NCBI RefSeq assembly: GCF_025822765.1
Contig: NZ_JACKUK010000045.1
Location: 8,675 to 72,674 of the forward strand
DNA: 64,000 nt
Reading direction: 5' to 3'
Origin: Mycobacterium barrassiae
GTDB taxonomy: Bacteria; Actinomycetota; Actinomycetes; Mycobacteriales; Mycobacteriaceae
Positions within the stretch are counted from its first letter, which is position 1; each line of letters opens with the position of its first letter. Shown one piece after another: positions 17,152 to 25,685 of the stretch. Position numbers and translations under genes: made by a program. The notes beneath the pieces are model-generated. The model saw only the letters and a program-made list of their open reading frames with translations, was not told the origin of the DNA and made no database searches.

Positions 17152-18075
17152 CTAGTGGTGGCAGAGCACTTGAAAAAGGGTAGGCGCGGCAACCACTGCG
17201 CAAATCATGGTGGCCAAACAGATGCGATGGCGCCATTGCACGTGACTGCGTGTAGGAGTGACCAACCGCTGCGCGCGAGTGACGACCGCCGTCGCCGCCG
17301 CGGCGAGGCCGTCGTACGCAACGGGTTGGTGTCCGGCCAAAGCGATCAAGCCGGTGAGCAGAGGTCGGGTACCCACCCGACGTGCCGCGGTGTCATCAGC
17401 GCACATCTCCAGCAGCTCCGCCACACAGCGCTCAGCCCGGGCGAAGAGAGGTAGTCGCGGAAGTGTGAGCGCCACGGCACGCAGCACCATGAGAATGTAG
17501 TGGTGACGCCCAGAAATGTGGGCGTTTTCATGGGCAAGGACCGCTTTCAGCTCAGACCGGCTTAACGACCTGAGTGCCGCTGAGGTGACGACGATTGCGT
17601 TGGGGCGTCCGACGACGCAGTAGGCGGCCGGACGGTCGTCTTCCACCATGACGACGTTCGGATGACCGGTGGGCCGGCCGATGATCCGCGCGGCCTGCGC
17701 ATGCTCGTGACTTCGCGCGCGTAGGCGAGATATGCACCGGCAAACACGAAGCGCGACAAGCCCCAACGTCAACGTTGCAGCCACGATGAGGGTAAGTAAC
17801 CCGATAGGGCCGGCCATACGCGTGTGATCGGAGAAGCCGAACAGTTCCAGACACAGCGTCACGACCGCGCCTGTGTGAACGCTGTCTGCCGTCGCTCCGA
17901 TGGCGAGCGCGAGCGCAACCAGCCATGTCACCAGCGCCGCGGCCACCGCGGCTATCCATGCGGCGGCGCCCATGCGGGGGCTGATGCCGGAAGCGGTCAT
18001 CCGCCCAAGAATGGGCGGAGCCAACCATGCGAGCGTAGCGCCGTAGAGGAGTAGCCACACCGCCGTTGTCATCAT
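17152..18075 (-). CDS. M56-family membrane metallopeptidase, BlaR-like without sensor domain
   Basis: This gene encodes about 307 aa. It has four or five membrane segments and a zinc protease motif 'LAHENAH' (HExxH), with the family stretch 'YCVVGRPNAIVVTSAALRSLS' before it and 'LLEMCADDTAARR' after it, where the third ligand Glu is expected. Like M. tuberculosis BlaR (Rv1845c), it lacks the penicillin-binding sensor domain of staphylococcal BlaR1. Such proteases inactivate BlaI-type repressors on signal. Its own upstream repressor gene is broken, so this copy may be an orphan or may act on the BlaI at 47.3 kb. ATG 18090 is an alternative start. Confidence 0.78.
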   Translation of the reverse strand: MMTTAVWLLLYGATLAWLAPPILGRMTASGISPRMGAAAWIAAVAAALVTWLVALALAIGATADSVHTGAVVTLCLELFGFSDHTRMAGPIGLLTLIVAATLTLGLVALRVCRCISRLRARSHEHAQAARIIGRPTGHPNVVMVEDDRPAAYCVVGRPNAIVVTSAALRSLSRSELKAVLAHENAHISGRHHYILMVLRAVALTLPRLPLFARAERCVAELLEMCADDTAARRVGTRPLLTGLIALAGHQPVAYDGLAAAATAVVTRAQRLVTPTRSHVQWRHRICLATMICAVVAAPTLFQVLCHH

Positions 18076-18094
18076 CGTCGTTCCATACACAGAA

Positions 18095-18295
18095 CCGCCC
18101 TCGGTGGGACCAAGTGGTCAGCACTCTTCTTCGTCCAGGGCTTGCGGTACAGATTGGCCACAGTCACATCACGGTGGTGCGAGCGACCTGGCGGTGTCGT
18201 GAAATCTCGTCGACGAGATGGAGCACCGTGACGGGCTCCATGCGAATCCACAGGCAGTTCATGCCCAACGCTTCGAGGTCGCCGAGTTTTCGTTG
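18095..18295 (-). pseudogene. broken blaI-family repressor
   Basis: On the minus strand from about 18295, one frame reads KLGDLEALGMNCLW, then VDEISRHRQVARTTVM, and stops at 18164. The neighbouring frame continues TVANLYRKPWTKK. Together these match the BlaI/MecI winged helix ('LGELEA.IM..LW', 'ARTTVMT...NLYRKGWL'). A frameshift and loss of the C-terminal half make it nonfunctional. It sits exactly where the partner of the M56 gene would be, immediately upstream of it. Confidence 0.7.
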
Positions 18296-18580
18296 TCGCT
18301 GTCCATTTGCGTGCCACTCCTGATCTCCCCGACGAGTTCGCCCAGTCGCCGTGTGACCCAGCCCCCAAATGTAGCGGCCGGCTTGGATAAACCGTCGATT
18401 CGCCACACCCAACGTGTGATCATCGCTTTGGAAATGTCTGCCGTCCTTTTCAAGGTCCGCCGTTCGGCCGAATGATCTCGTTCCTTCTGAACAGACACGG
18501 CCGATCCGGCGCGACGCCGTACGTCACCAGCTTGATCGAGTGCTGACATCTGGCAGCGGGGCCACTGTGAGTGCACCGCT

Positions 18581-18787
18581 CTACCGGTCAGTCCGCACCG
18601 GCGCGGCAGTTCCAACAGATTCCTGCGCAGAGTCCGGCCGCTCGGAACGGCGCGGCCACGGCGAAGCGCCAAGTAACGCCATTGCTCCGGCGATAGCCGC
18701 AGCCCACAGCACAACGACAACGACACTCAGAATGAGCCACACTTCCGACCCGACACTGTTCGCGCACACGACAGTCATCCAACGCAT
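18581..18787 (-). CDS. small single-pass membrane protein
   Basis: This gene encodes 68 aa. The start ATG is preceded by GAGGAGGCGAGAT, one of the best ribosome sites in the window. One membrane segment is present (VWLILSVVVVVLWAAAIAGAMALL), followed by a polar tail rich in Arg and Ser. It resembles the short membrane part of SHOCT-type proteins common in mycobacterial metal loci, but no SHOCT motif is visible. The roughly 280 bases between it and the blaI remnant show no further gene. Confidence 0.5.
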   Translation of the reverse strand: MRWMTVVCANSVGSEVWLILSVVVVVLWAAAIAGAMALLGASPWPRRSERPDSAQESVGTAAPVRTDR

Positions 18788-18880
18788 ATCTCGCCTCCTC
18801 GGCGTCCAGCGTCACCCCGCCGCAGGTTGCAATCGGTATGAGTCTGGTAAAGATCTGCTGAAGATCGAGGCTCTCCGACG

Positions 18881-19669
18881 GTGGCACGTCACCGCGGCCG
18901 CATCAGCGGGCACCATATGGGCATGGAGCACCACCCGGGCACACCGCCTGAGCAGGCAAACGGTTACCGCGCGCTCGTCGTCGACGACGAGCTTCCCCTA
19001 GCCGAAGTGGTCGCCAGTTATTTGGAACGCGAACAGTTCGAAGCCGTCGTCGCGGGCAACGGCGTCGACGCGATCGCCGTCGCCCGCGACCTTGATCCTG
19101 ATGTCGTCATCCTTGATCTCGGTCTTCCCGGCATCGATGGGCTGGAGGTCTGCCGGCAGCTGCGCACATTCTCTGACGCTTACGTCGTCATGCTCACCGC
19201 TCGCGACACCGAACTCGATACAGTCCTCGGCCTCAGTGTCGGCGCCGACGACTACATCACCAAACCTTTCAGCCCGCGCGAGTTGGTAGCGCGCATTCGC
19301 GCCATGTTGCGGCGGCCGCGTGTCCTGCAGTCGGTCACTGCACGCGCCGAACTTGACGTGAGGCCACCACGCTGCTTCGGCGCGCTGAGCATCGACGTCG
19401 CCGCCCGTGAGGTACGCATCGGCGACGAACAGATCCTGTTGACTCGCACAGAGTTCGACATTCTCGAAGCTCTTTCAGGTCGGCCGGGCATCGTGCTGAC
19501 CCGTCGCCAACTTCTCGAAATCGTGCGTGACGGACCCTGGGTCGGTAACGAGCACCTCGTTGACGTCCACATCGGGCACCTGCGGCGCAAACTCGGCGAC
19601 GTCGCAACTCGCCCGCGCTACATCGCCACTGTCCGAGGCGTGGGTTACCGGATGGGGTCCGGAAAATGA
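18881..19669 (+). CDS. OmpR/PhoB-family response regulator
   Basis: This gene encodes 262 aa. It is a complete receiver: 'LVVDDELPLAEVV', phosphoacceptor Asp in 'DPDVVILDLGLPGIDGLEV', the 'MLTARD' Thr, and Lys in 'DDYITKPFSPREL'. A winged-helix output domain follows ('LTRTEFDILEALSGRPGIV', 'VDVHIGHLRRKLGD', 'YIATVRGVGYRM'). The N-terminal 12 residues are unlike the family, so ATG 18917 or a nearby codon may be the real start. It overlaps the sensor kinase by 4 bases (ATGA), forming a two-component pair that is probably metal or envelope responsive, judging only by context. Confidence 0.88.
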   Translation: MARHRGRISGHHMGMEHHPGTPPEQANGYRALVVDDELPLAEVVASYLEREQFEAVVAGNGVDAIAVARDLDPDVVILDLGLPGIDGLEVCRQLRTFSDAYVVMLTARDTELDTVLGLSVGADDYITKPFSPRELVARIRAMLRRPRVLQSVTARAELDVRPPRCFGALSIDVAAREVRIGDEQILLTRTEFDILEALSGRPGIVLTRRQLLEIVRDGPWVGNEHLVDVHIGHLRRKLGDVATRPRYIATVRGVGYRMGSGK

Positions 19670-20823
19670 GTCCCCCGGCTACGTCAACGCTGCGCCCATT
19701 TCGACGAGGTGGCCGCCCCGGCATCGGCCTGAGGCTCCTGGCAGCCCAAGCCATTGTGCTCGCGGCCGGGGCCGCGACAACCTTGGTAGTGGCCGCCGTC
19801 GTCGGCCCTCCCCTGTTTCGTGAGCATTTGCATCGCGCAGGGGTGCCGATGGACTCCCCGGAGGAAGTTCACGCCGAAGAAGCCTACGGCTACGCAACGG
19901 TGATCTCCCTCGGAGGCGCCTTGGCGGTGTCCATACTGGCCGCACTGGCTGTCAGTTTCTACATCAGTCGACGGCTCCAGCGGTCCATCGCCGAGGTCGC
20001 TTCCGCTGCAACCAATGTCGCGCAGGGCAACTATGACATTCGGGTGTCGCCGCCGGGCCTCGGCGACGACTTCGATGCCCTCTCGTCCGCCTTCAATCAG
20101 ATGGCTTCCCGGCTTCAGGCTGTTGATTCGTCGCGGCAGCGGTTGTTCGGAGACTTAGCGCATGAGATCCGGACACCAGTCGCTGTGTTGGAGGCATACA
20201 TCGAGGCGCTCGAAGATGGCATCCGCACTCTGACGCCGCAGACAGCCGCCATGCTGCGCGACCAAACCCGGCGGCTTGTGCGATTCTCCGATGACGTCGC
20301 CGCCCTCGCAAACGCCGAAGAAAGCTCGGTTTCGATGTCCTACGCGAACATTGATGTCGACCGCTTAACGCGCCAGTGCGTCGTCGCTGCGCAGGAAAGC
20401 TACAGCAAGAAAGGAGTGGCGCTGCTTGTTCGCGTCCAGGAGGGACTACCGCCGCTGTGGGCAGACGAGCAACGACTGTCCCAGGTCATTGGCAATCTGC
20501 TGCAAAACGCGTTGCGGCACACGCCATTCGGCGGCTCTGTCGAGCTGAGCTGTGGCCGGGACGGCGGCCGGCTACAGATCGCTGTCTCCGACACAGGCGA
20601 GGGAATCCCGGCAGAGCACCTCAGGAGAGTGTTCGATCGGTTCTATCGCGCAGACACCGCCCGCGATCGCGAACACGGCGGCGCCGGTTTAGGGCTCGCG
20701 ATCGCTAAGGCGCTGGTCGAGGCTCACGGCGGTTCAATAGTCGCAGCCAGCGCTGGACTCGACGCCGGTGCAGTATTCACCGTCGACCTGCCTATCGCGC
20801 AACCTCAACAGAATCTCGGATAA
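19666..20823 (+). CDS. sensor histidine kinase, partner of the response regulator
   Basis: This gene encodes 385 aa. Two membrane segments (about 22-42 and 80-100) enclose a short extracytoplasmic loop with several Glu and His (FREHLHRAGVPMDSPEEVHA), a plausible metal-sensing patch. A HAMP linker is followed by the H-box 'LFGDLAHEIRTPVAVLEAYI', N-box 'LIGNLLQNALRHTPFGG'-type sequence (QVIGNLLQNALRHT), G1 'VSDTGEGIP', F-box 'FDRFYRAD' and G2 'GGAGLGLAIAKALVEAHGG'. All catalytic motifs are intact. The signal is unknown; the loop composition and the DUF305 neighbour suggest metal. Confidence 0.88.
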   Translation: MSPPATSTLRPFRRGGRPGIGLRLLAAQAIVLAAGAATTLVVAAVVGPPLFREHLHRAGVPMDSPEEVHAEEAYGYATVISLGGALAVSILAALAVSFYISRRLQRSIAEVASAATNVAQGNYDIRVSPPGLGDDFDALSSAFNQMASRLQAVDSSRQRLFGDLAHEIRTPVAVLEAYIEALEDGIRTLTPQTAAMLRDQTRRLVRFSDDVAALANAEESSVSMSYANIDVDRLTRQCVVAAQESYSKKGVALLVRVQEGLPPLWADEQRLSQVIGNLLQNALRHTPFGGSVELSCGRDGGRLQIAVSDTGEGIPAEHLRRVFDRFYRADTARDREHGGAGLGLAIAKALVEAHGGSIVAASAGLDAGAVFTVDLPIAQPQQNLG

Positions 20824-20864
20824 CCGCACATCAACGCGATCCCGCCCAGCCCACTTGGGATTGG

Positions 20865-21521
20865 TCACTTGTCCAGCATTCCCTGCATGGTGTCGATTTC
20901 TGCTTGCTGAGACGACACAATGTTGCGCGCCATCTCCATCGCCGCGGGGAACTGACCATTGTCAATTTCCTGCTGCGCCATCATGATCGCGCCCTTATGG
21001 TGCTCAATCATCTGCGTTAGAAAAAGCCGGCTGGCCTCAGCGCCCTGCGCGTTCTGCAGCGCGGCCATATCGGCATCCGACATCATGCCGTGCCCGCCAC
21101 TCATACCAGGCATCTGATGTCCGGGCATGCCCTGGTCGGGCATGCCAGTGCCGCTCGGCGTAGGTGTGGAAGAGACTTCCCACTCTCGGAGCCATCCCTG
21201 CATTTGCTCGATCTCGGGAGCCTGAGCGTTCTTGATCTCGTTTGCCAGCGACACAACCTCGGGGTCGATGCCTTGTTTACCGAGAAGCATGTCGCTCATC
21301 TCGATCGCCTGCTGGTGATGGGGAATCATTCCTTGAGCGAACCTCACATCGGCGTCATTATGGGTAGCGACACTGCCGGCCGCGCTGGGCGAGACCGACG
21401 CTTCCGCCGAGGTAGGGCTGGCCGCTGGCGCAGAGTCTGTTCCGGTGTTCGAACAGGCTCCTACCAACATGGCCGCCGCCGCCAAAGCCGCGAGCCTCAA
21501 TCCATTTCGCCTGTGCTGCAT
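20865..21521 (-). CDS. DUF305 lipoprotein (copy 1)
   Basis: This gene encodes about 218 aa from ATG 21521, preceded by GGAAGGA. The signal sequence has lipobox LVGAC. The DUF305 pattern is clear: 'VRFAQGMIPHHQQAIEMSDML', a linker rich in Met, Gly and His (MPGHQMPGMSGGHGMM), then 'FLTQMIEHHKGAIMMAQQEI'. The two HH-x2-A/G-I sites make a four-helix bundle that often accompanies copper genes, and the Met/His linker could bind copper. It is convergent with the two-component pair. The function of the family is not firmly established. Confidence 0.85.
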   Translation of the reverse strand: MQHRRNGLRLAALAAAAMLVGACSNTGTDSAPAASPTSAEASVSPSAAGSVATHNDADVRFAQGMIPHHQQAIEMSDMLLGKQGIDPEVVSLANEIKNAQAPEIEQMQGWLREWEVSSTPTPSGTGMPDQGMPGHQMPGMSGGHGMMSDADMAALQNAQGAEASRLFLTQMIEHHKGAIMMAQQEIDNGQFPAAMEMARNIVSSQQAEIDTMQGMLDK

Positions 21522-21785
21522 GGCACATCCTTCCTCACAACTTCGTGACATCACGCATCAGCGGGGCGAGCGCTCTCGCCGCCTCAGTTCAGCCTCAGGA
21601 CCCCATGTATGGGTGCGTTCGTGTTCCGATGAAGATTTGATGAAGACACCTCGACTACCTGTTACCAGCCGAGCGCCGCTGAGTCGACGCTGAGCTCGGC
21701 GCTTGGCCGCCACTAGCGCATGATGGGTAAATGGCTTGCACGACACCGAAGCGCTCAGACCGGCTGGCCTCCGGTCACGTAGCCT

Positions 21786-23510
21786 CTACGCGGGAGTTAC
21801 GGTTGCAGTGCTGTCAGTGACGCTTCCGCCGACCGGGCGACCGCCGAGCATGGTGGTTAGGACGCGGGTATGAGGCAGGTCAGAGAGCGGACAGGTCAAC
21901 GGGTTGCGATCCACGACAATCATGTCGGCATGATGGCCGGCGACGAGTGACCCGATGTCATTCCACCTCAATACTTGTGCAGCAGTGCGCGTCCAGGTGG
22001 CGAGCGCGTCTATGCGAGAGACCCCGGCGGTAGCGGCGGCACGTCCAGAAGCGCCGTAGCGCGGTTTCGCAGCCAGGGCCAGATGTTCGAAGACGTTCTT
22101 CGGCCCCCAGTCAGTGCCACAGCCTACGGTGAGCCCGGCGTTGAGAAACCGCTGCAGCGGCACGAGGTGCTCGAGGATGGCCTCGCCGACACGGTCGGCG
22201 AACAGCTCACCCTTGCCCCAGGAGAACGACATGGTGGTGGTGAGGTCGAGATCCAAGGCGGCGAGGCGACTGATCTGTTCGGGTTCGGCGATTGCTGCAT
22301 GCTGCACGATCCACGGACGGTCCTCCGCGCGTAGCGGCCCGACGAGGCTTTCGAGCTGTTCGAGATAGTCATCGAGTTCACCGTTGCCGGCGATCATCAT
22401 GTTCAGCCGTAGGCCGCTGGCAAGGCAGAACCGCATGACCTTCTCGACGGTGTCCGCAGGCACAAATGATCGTCCAGATGTCATGGTGCCGAAAGGCCCC
22501 CGATACGGCTCACGGAGCAGCAACTGTCCGGCGTGGCAGGATCCGCCGCGGCCAATGGTGATGCCGTCGATGCGCAATATGTCGTCGTCTCGGTCGACCA
22601 TGCCGGCCGCTCGCCGAAGCCGGGCAAGTAATCGGTCGACATCAAGCGGATCGTCGTCGGGCATGCCATAGATGTGGGCTTCGGGTGCGCACTGCACGCG
22701 CAAGCTGAGCTGATCGGTGCTGCGCAGCCACTGGTAGAGCTCGATGTGGGAGAAGTCCATAGCGTGGGCTTCGTAGATGGTAGTTACACCGCGTGCATTA
22801 GCGTCTCGCATCGCGTGAACGACGCCAGGCTCGAATGCATTGGGCTGCAACAGCGGTAGCTGCCGCAGCAGGCCATTCATGAAGTCGTCGTTGTTGTAGT
22901 AGAGGGTGACCGCGCCGTGGAGCCGCCCGGTCGGCTCACCGCTGGCGTCTTTTTCGACCCAGACATCGCCGACGCGGTCGGCGGTGTGCCGGTCGATGCC
23001 CAGGCGCTGCAATCCTGCGCTATTCAGCACGCAGGTGTTCGGGATGACCGGCGCCCAAGCCTGAATGAACACGGGATGGTGCGGCGCGGCACGGTCGAGT
23101 GTGATTCGATCAGGCAAGACCCCTTCGGTGAGGTGGCGGTAGGACCGTCGCAGGAAGTAGTGCGGCTCTCCTACCGGGGTGGTCATGATCCACTCCCCCG
23201 CCGGAGTCGTTTTGGTGCGGACAGCGAGGCGCGCGGCGATGTCCATATGGTCGACTGCGTCACCGAGATCGACCAATGGCTCGGCGATCACCCCGAAGTG
23301 CAGCAGGTGAGGGTGGGTGTCGATGAAGCCGGGCATCACCGTGGCCCCGTCGAGGTCTACGACGGCGGCGTCCGGTCCGGCAGTGCGGCGCACGAAAGCC
23401 TCGCTGCCCACGGCGGTGATGCGCCCGTCAGCCACGGCAACCGCTTCGGCAATCGAGTTTGAGCGGTCGCACGTGAGGACGGTGGCATTGGTATAGAGGG
23501 TGCTCGTCAT
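21786..23510 (-). CDS. amidohydrolase-family enzyme (YtcJ-like)
   Basis: This gene encodes about 574 aa, starting MTSTLYTNATVLTCD at ATG 23510, which overlaps the upstream hydroxylase stop as ATGA. The metal-dependent hydrolase pattern is present: 'VMPGFIDTHPHLLHFG' (HxH), 'IDGITIGRGGSCH', 'WIVQHAAI', 'VGCGTDWG' and 'GHHADMIVVDRNPL'. Proteins of this kind hydrolyse amide or formamide bonds in small molecules, often as catabolic enzymes. The substrate is not deducible. It forms a two-gene operon with the fatty acid hydroxylase-like protein, divergent from an AraC-type regulator. Confidence 0.8.
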   Translation of the reverse strand: MTSTLYTNATVLTCDRSNSIAEAVAVADGRITAVGSEAFVRRTAGPDAAVVDLDGATVMPGFIDTHPHLLHFGVIAEPLVDLGDAVDHMDIAARLAVRTKTTPAGEWIMTTPVGEPHYFLRRSYRHLTEGVLPDRITLDRAAPHHPVFIQAWAPVIPNTCVLNSAGLQRLGIDRHTADRVGDVWVEKDASGEPTGRLHGAVTLYYNNDDFMNGLLRQLPLLQPNAFEPGVVHAMRDANARGVTTIYEAHAMDFSHIELYQWLRSTDQLSLRVQCAPEAHIYGMPDDDPLDVDRLLARLRRAAGMVDRDDDILRIDGITIGRGGSCHAGQLLLREPYRGPFGTMTSGRSFVPADTVEKVMRFCLASGLRLNMMIAGNGELDDYLEQLESLVGPLRAEDRPWIVQHAAIAEPEQISRLAALDLDLTTTMSFSWGKGELFADRVGEAILEHLVPLQRFLNAGLTVGCGTDWGPKNVFEHLALAAKPRYGASGRAAATAGVSRIDALATWTRTAAQVLRWNDIGSLVAGHHADMIVVDRNPLTCPLSDLPHTRVLTTMLGGRPVGGSVTDSTATVTPA

Positions 23511-24412
23511 GAATGGTTCGCCACAGTTTGAGCGCTGTCGTTTGCGTCGTCCTTGAGTTGGCAAGCGCCGGTCGCGCGGAACGGCTCAGCCAGCTGAGCC
23601 AGATAGCCGACCGGGTAGTTCGGCTTGGCGGCCATGCCGAGGTCGTCGCTGCTGAACCGGCGATGCGGGTCGAAAGAGAATGTGCGCAGCGCGTGGTCCC
23701 AGATGAGCGTGAACAGGCCGAAATTCACGTCACCGATGCCTGCCCACTTGAGGTGATGGAAGCGATGACCTTCGTTAAGTGCCAGCATTTTCCGCAGCGG
23801 ACCTATGCGGTAGTCGGCGTTGGAGTGTTGAAGCAACAGCTGTACCGCAATGCACACGGTCAAAACCTCGGCCACAGTCTTGGGCATGCCGAGTAAGAGC
23901 AGAGGCACGGTCCCCGCCGCGAGTTCCAAAGCTCCGTGAAGGGGATGCTTCATGAGTCCGTTGAATCCGTAGAACCGTTTGACGCTGTGATGCACGGCGT
24001 GAAAGCGCCACAGCCACCCCACCTTGTGGCTGGCCAGGTGCGCGACGGTCACGCCGAAGTCGGTGACGACGATCGCGATCAGAACCTGCACGACGAAGGG
24101 CAGCGACGAAGGCCAACGTTGACCGAATGGTGACAGCGCGGCCATCAGCGGGATAACCAGCACTGTAAAGAGCAGCGAGGTCTCGTTGATGAAAGCGTGC
24201 ACCACGTCGCGGCGCCCATCACCAACCGAGGTGTTCCATTCATCGGTGTAGGGCAGAATCCGCTCAGCGACGAACGACAATCCGATCGCCGCAACAATGA
24301 GCGCAGCCATCCATGACTCAGCCCACGGTGCATGTGCCAGCCCGATCGCGGCGCCGTTTATACCGATCAACATCAGCGGCACGTAGCCGTACCGAACAAG
24401 TGTCTTCGCCAT
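23507..24412 (-). CDS. membrane fatty-acid hydroxylase / sterol desaturase family protein
   Basis: This gene encodes about 301 aa from ATG 24412. It has several membrane segments and the eight-His diiron signature: 'HLASH' (HxxxH), 'FHAVHHS' (HxxHH), 'HPLHGALE', and 'HRFHHLKW' (HxxHH). Such enzymes hydroxylate or desaturate lipids or alkyl chains using oxygen. It is translationally coupled to the amidohydrolase. The pair resembles a catabolic or lipid-modifying module and has no visible link to the metal genes around it. Confidence 0.82.
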   Translation of the reverse strand: MAKTLVRYGYVPLMLIGINGAAIGLAHAPWAESWMAALIVAAIGLSFVAERILPYTDEWNTSVGDGRRDVVHAFINETSLLFTVLVIPLMAALSPFGQRWPSSLPFVVQVLIAIVVTDFGVTVAHLASHKVGWLWRFHAVHHSVKRFYGFNGLMKHPLHGALELAAGTVPLLLLGMPKTVAEVLTVCIAVQLLLQHSNADYRIGPLRKMLALNEGHRFHHLKWAGIGDVNFGLFTLIWDHALRTFSFDPHRRFSSDDLGMAAKPNYPVGYLAQLAEPFRATGACQLKDDANDSAQTVANHS

Positions 24413-24527
24413 GTCTTCAGTCTTCAAAGTGTCTAGACCGCGGCGCATGTACAGATCCGGTGACCTTCACGCGAAGCGAGTCGTCGAAGTCTCTAGGCGC
24501 CGGGGCCGACGACGGCATACTCAAGAG

Positions 24528-25280
24528 GTGACGTGGTCGGGTGCAGCGGTGATCGAGCCGGGTCGGCTGATCTACGGCGGCCGCCTCGGTGCCGCGCATG
24601 GTCACTCGCATGCGGCCGTTCAGATCGCCATCGCCGCCGATGACCCTGTGCTTCTCACCGACTCGTCCGGACACAGTGCCCAGAGTCGCGTCGGTGTCAT
24701 TCCGTCTGGCGCCGCACACGCTGTGGATGCCGGCGCAGCGACTGGACTCATGATTTATCTCGATTCGGCCAGCGCATACGGGCGCCGAGTCGAAGCTCTC
24801 GTCGACCGGACCACGAGGCCAGAGGTGGATGGATGGATTGCAGCGGCTCAACGCCTTTCGGCAGATCTTCCGCGATCAGACGATCTCGCAGCTGCAGCCG
24901 ATGCCGTGATCGCCGAGCTTGTCCGACCAGAAAAACAAGTTAACGCTCACGCCGAAACGCACCCGGCTGTGTCGGCTGCCATCACGTTGATACCCGACCT
25001 CCTCAGCGGCCCAGTTCGACTGACCGACGTCGCTGCTGCGGTGCATCTGTCGGCCGACCGGCTAGGCCGGCTGTTCGCGCGCGACGTCGGTCTGTCCTTT
25101 CCAGCCTATGTCCGGTGGGCGCGCCTGATCCGAGCGATGGAAGTCGCGCGTACGGGAGGGACAATCACCGACGCGGCTCACGCCGCCGGCTTCGCCGACA
25201 GCTCTCATGCCAACCGCGCGTTCCACGAAATGTTCGGCGTCGCACCGATCGACGTCCACCGAAGCGTTCGGCTTGCCTGA
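24528..25280 (+). CDS. AraC-family transcriptional regulator
   Basis: This gene encodes about 250 aa. The N-terminal cupin-like sensing region (GHSHAAVQIAIAADDPVLL) precedes a C-terminal double helix-turn-helix: 'LTDVAAAVHLSADRLGRLFARDVGLSFPAYVRWARLIRAMEVA' and 'TITDAAHAAGFADSSHANRAFHEMFGVAP'. GTG 24528 is chosen because AAGAG precedes it and the upstream part of the frame overlaps the divergent hydroxylase promoter. It most likely controls the adjacent hydroxylase-amidohydrolase operon, read in the opposite direction from a shared promoter region. Confidence 0.82.
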   Translation: MTWSGAAVIEPGRLIYGGRLGAAHGHSHAAVQIAIAADDPVLLTDSSGHSAQSRVGVIPSGAAHAVDAGAATGLMIYLDSASAYGRRVEALVDRTTRPEVDGWIAAAQRLSADLPRSDDLAAAADAVIAELVRPEKQVNAHAETHPAVSAAITLIPDLLSGPVRLTDVAAAVHLSADRLGRLFARDVGLSFPAYVRWARLIRAMEVARTGGTITDAAHAAGFADSSHANRAFHEMFGVAPIDVHRSVRLA

Positions 25281-25465
25281 CCGGTCGTCGGGAGCGCCTG
25301 GGCTCACACCTCCGTGGCGCATTAGTGTTTTCTGCGCGGGTGGTGCAGGTAGCAGAGGGGTGATCTGTGCTCGTGCGACCAAGATCTTCGTCATCTGATT
25401 CCTGCTTATATCGATTACGGCGCATGTGAGGCCTGTTATCTATGGTACGAATGAGTTACGCTCAT

Positions 25466-25484
25466 CTACGTATTAAGTACGTAC
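25466..25484. promoter_or_regulatory. 19-bp dyad operator without an obvious target gene
   Basis: CTACGTATTAAGTACGTAC. The bases before it (GAGTTACGCTCAT) match those before the dyad at 15347 (GAGTTACGCTGAT). Downstream to 25686 there is only a doubtful 67-codon frame from TTG 25486. The stretch 25281-25685 otherwise holds no gene I can support. Confidence 0.55.
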
Positions 25485-25685
25485 ATTGTCACGGAGCGGG
25501 CCGGGCCGTTTGAGCCTTGCCACTCCCCTTTCGTTGGCCACCTCATCCGTCGAGGCAGTAGCCACGCCTCACTGCGAGGTGTCGCTTACCGTCTTCCTCA
25601 GTCCCGCACCAGTTTTGACGCTGAATACCGATGGCATCATATGCCCGCGCGCGGACTTCGCAGCTCCGACTATTGCGGGCAACCC

